Shown here piece by piece: positions 5,116-5,443 of a stretch of 5,443 nt of DNA. Under the pieces are notes generated by a model. The model had not been told where the DNA came from and searched no databases. It saw only the letters and a list, made by a program, of their open reading frames with translations. Numbering within the stretch: position 1 is the stretch's first letter; each line of letters opens with the position of its first letter. The position numbers and the translations under genes are program-made. The stretch is from Gemmatimonadota bacterium. GTDB lineage: Bacteria > Gemmatimonadota > Gemmatimonadetes > Gemmatimonadales > Gemmatimonadaceae. Where the stretch lies: contig JAQBQC010000081.1 of the NCBI GenBank assembly GCA_028287205.1, positions 1 through 5,443 on the forward strand. The letters are read 5' to 3'.

Positions 5116-5443
5116 ATGCCCGCGCCTATCCTCTCTTCGCGCAAAGCTGCCATCCAGGACATCGCGTCCCGCACCGCGCGCCTCTCGACTGCGCCGGTGA
5201 ATGGCAACGCCAGCAACGGTCAGCATCCGACGTCGGAGTACTTCGGCATCAATACGTTCGGCGCCCGCCAGATGCGCGCGCGCCTGCCGAAGGACGTGTA
5301 TGCGACGCTCGTGGGTGCCATTCGCCAGGGCAAGAAGCTCGACGCCGAGATCGCACCGACCGTGGCCCAGGTCATCAAGGAGTGGGCGATCTCGCGCGGC
5401 GTGACGCACTTCACGCACTGGTTCCAGCCGCAGACGGGGCTCA
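5116..5443 (+). CDS. glnN: Glutamine synthetase type III, N-terminal part
   Basis: The first 109 codons of a gene that runs off the right edge. After a variable N-terminus (1-40), residues 41-109 (EYFGINTFGARQMRARLPKD, then KKLDAEIAPTVAQVIKEWAISRGVTHFTHWFQPQTGL) match the conserved start of GSIII, including the KEWA...THFTHWFQPQTG block. Members are about 700 residues, so roughly 15% is present and the ATP/glutamate catalytic motifs lie outside. The enzyme joins ammonium to glutamate using ATP in the cytoplasm, the natural sink for ammonium brought in by the Amt encoded nearby. Start ATG at 5116; GGAG at 5101-5104 is 11 bases away, rather far. A candidate regulatory element lies about 60 bases upstream. 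Confidence 0.93.
   Translation, partial: MPAPILSSRKAAIQDIASRTARLSTAPVNGNASNGQHPTSEYFGINTFGARQMRARLPKDVYATLVGAIRQGKKLDAEIAPTVAQVIKEWAISRGVTHFTHWFQPQTGL

Overview
The window is GC-rich, Gram-negative-type chromosomal DNA holding a nitrogen-assimilation neighbourhood. The outer-membrane porin ends in the usual C-terminal Phe, several proteins carry signal sequences, and a type III glutamine synthetase begins at the right edge. The composition, the Bbp2/OmpL-like porin and the Amt subtype remind me of Gemmatimonadota. Acidobacteriota or related phyla are possible, and this assignment is from memory of protein style, not from a search.

Layout: (1) 61-1572, minus strand: an Amt/MEP/Rh ammonium transporter with its key pore residues present. 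(2) 1573-2430: an 858-base divergent intergenic region with no convincing protein gene but much structure. It has back-to-back sigma70-type promoters (minus strand 1955-1927, plus strand 2096-2068 region) and, between them, three related elements spaced at nearly whole helical turns. The amt leader (about 350 nt) contains an intrinsic terminator followed by a 14-bp tandem repeat. The porin leader (about 330 nt) contains a 16-bp hairpin. (3) 2431-3639, plus strand: a 402-residue porin. (4) 3641-4927, plus strand: a CPA2-type cation/proton antiporter, starting one base after the porin stop with no Shine-Dalgarno of its own. (5) 4929-5000, plus strand: a candidate 23-residue cysteine-rich microprotein, also one base after the preceding stop and with a good ribosome site. 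(6) 5116 to the edge: the start of GlnN-type glutamine synthetase, preceded by a fourth copy of the intergenic element.

A coherent reading is an ammonium capture module: porin for entry across the outer membrane, Amt for uptake across the inner membrane, GSIII for incorporation into glutamine, and an antiporter for ion, pH or ammonium balance. The shared 20-bp element upstream of amt/porin and of glnN suggests one unidentified regulator for the whole set. The least expected items are that element, the terminator inside the amt leader, and the cysteine-rich microORF. Everything about regulation is inference from pattern.
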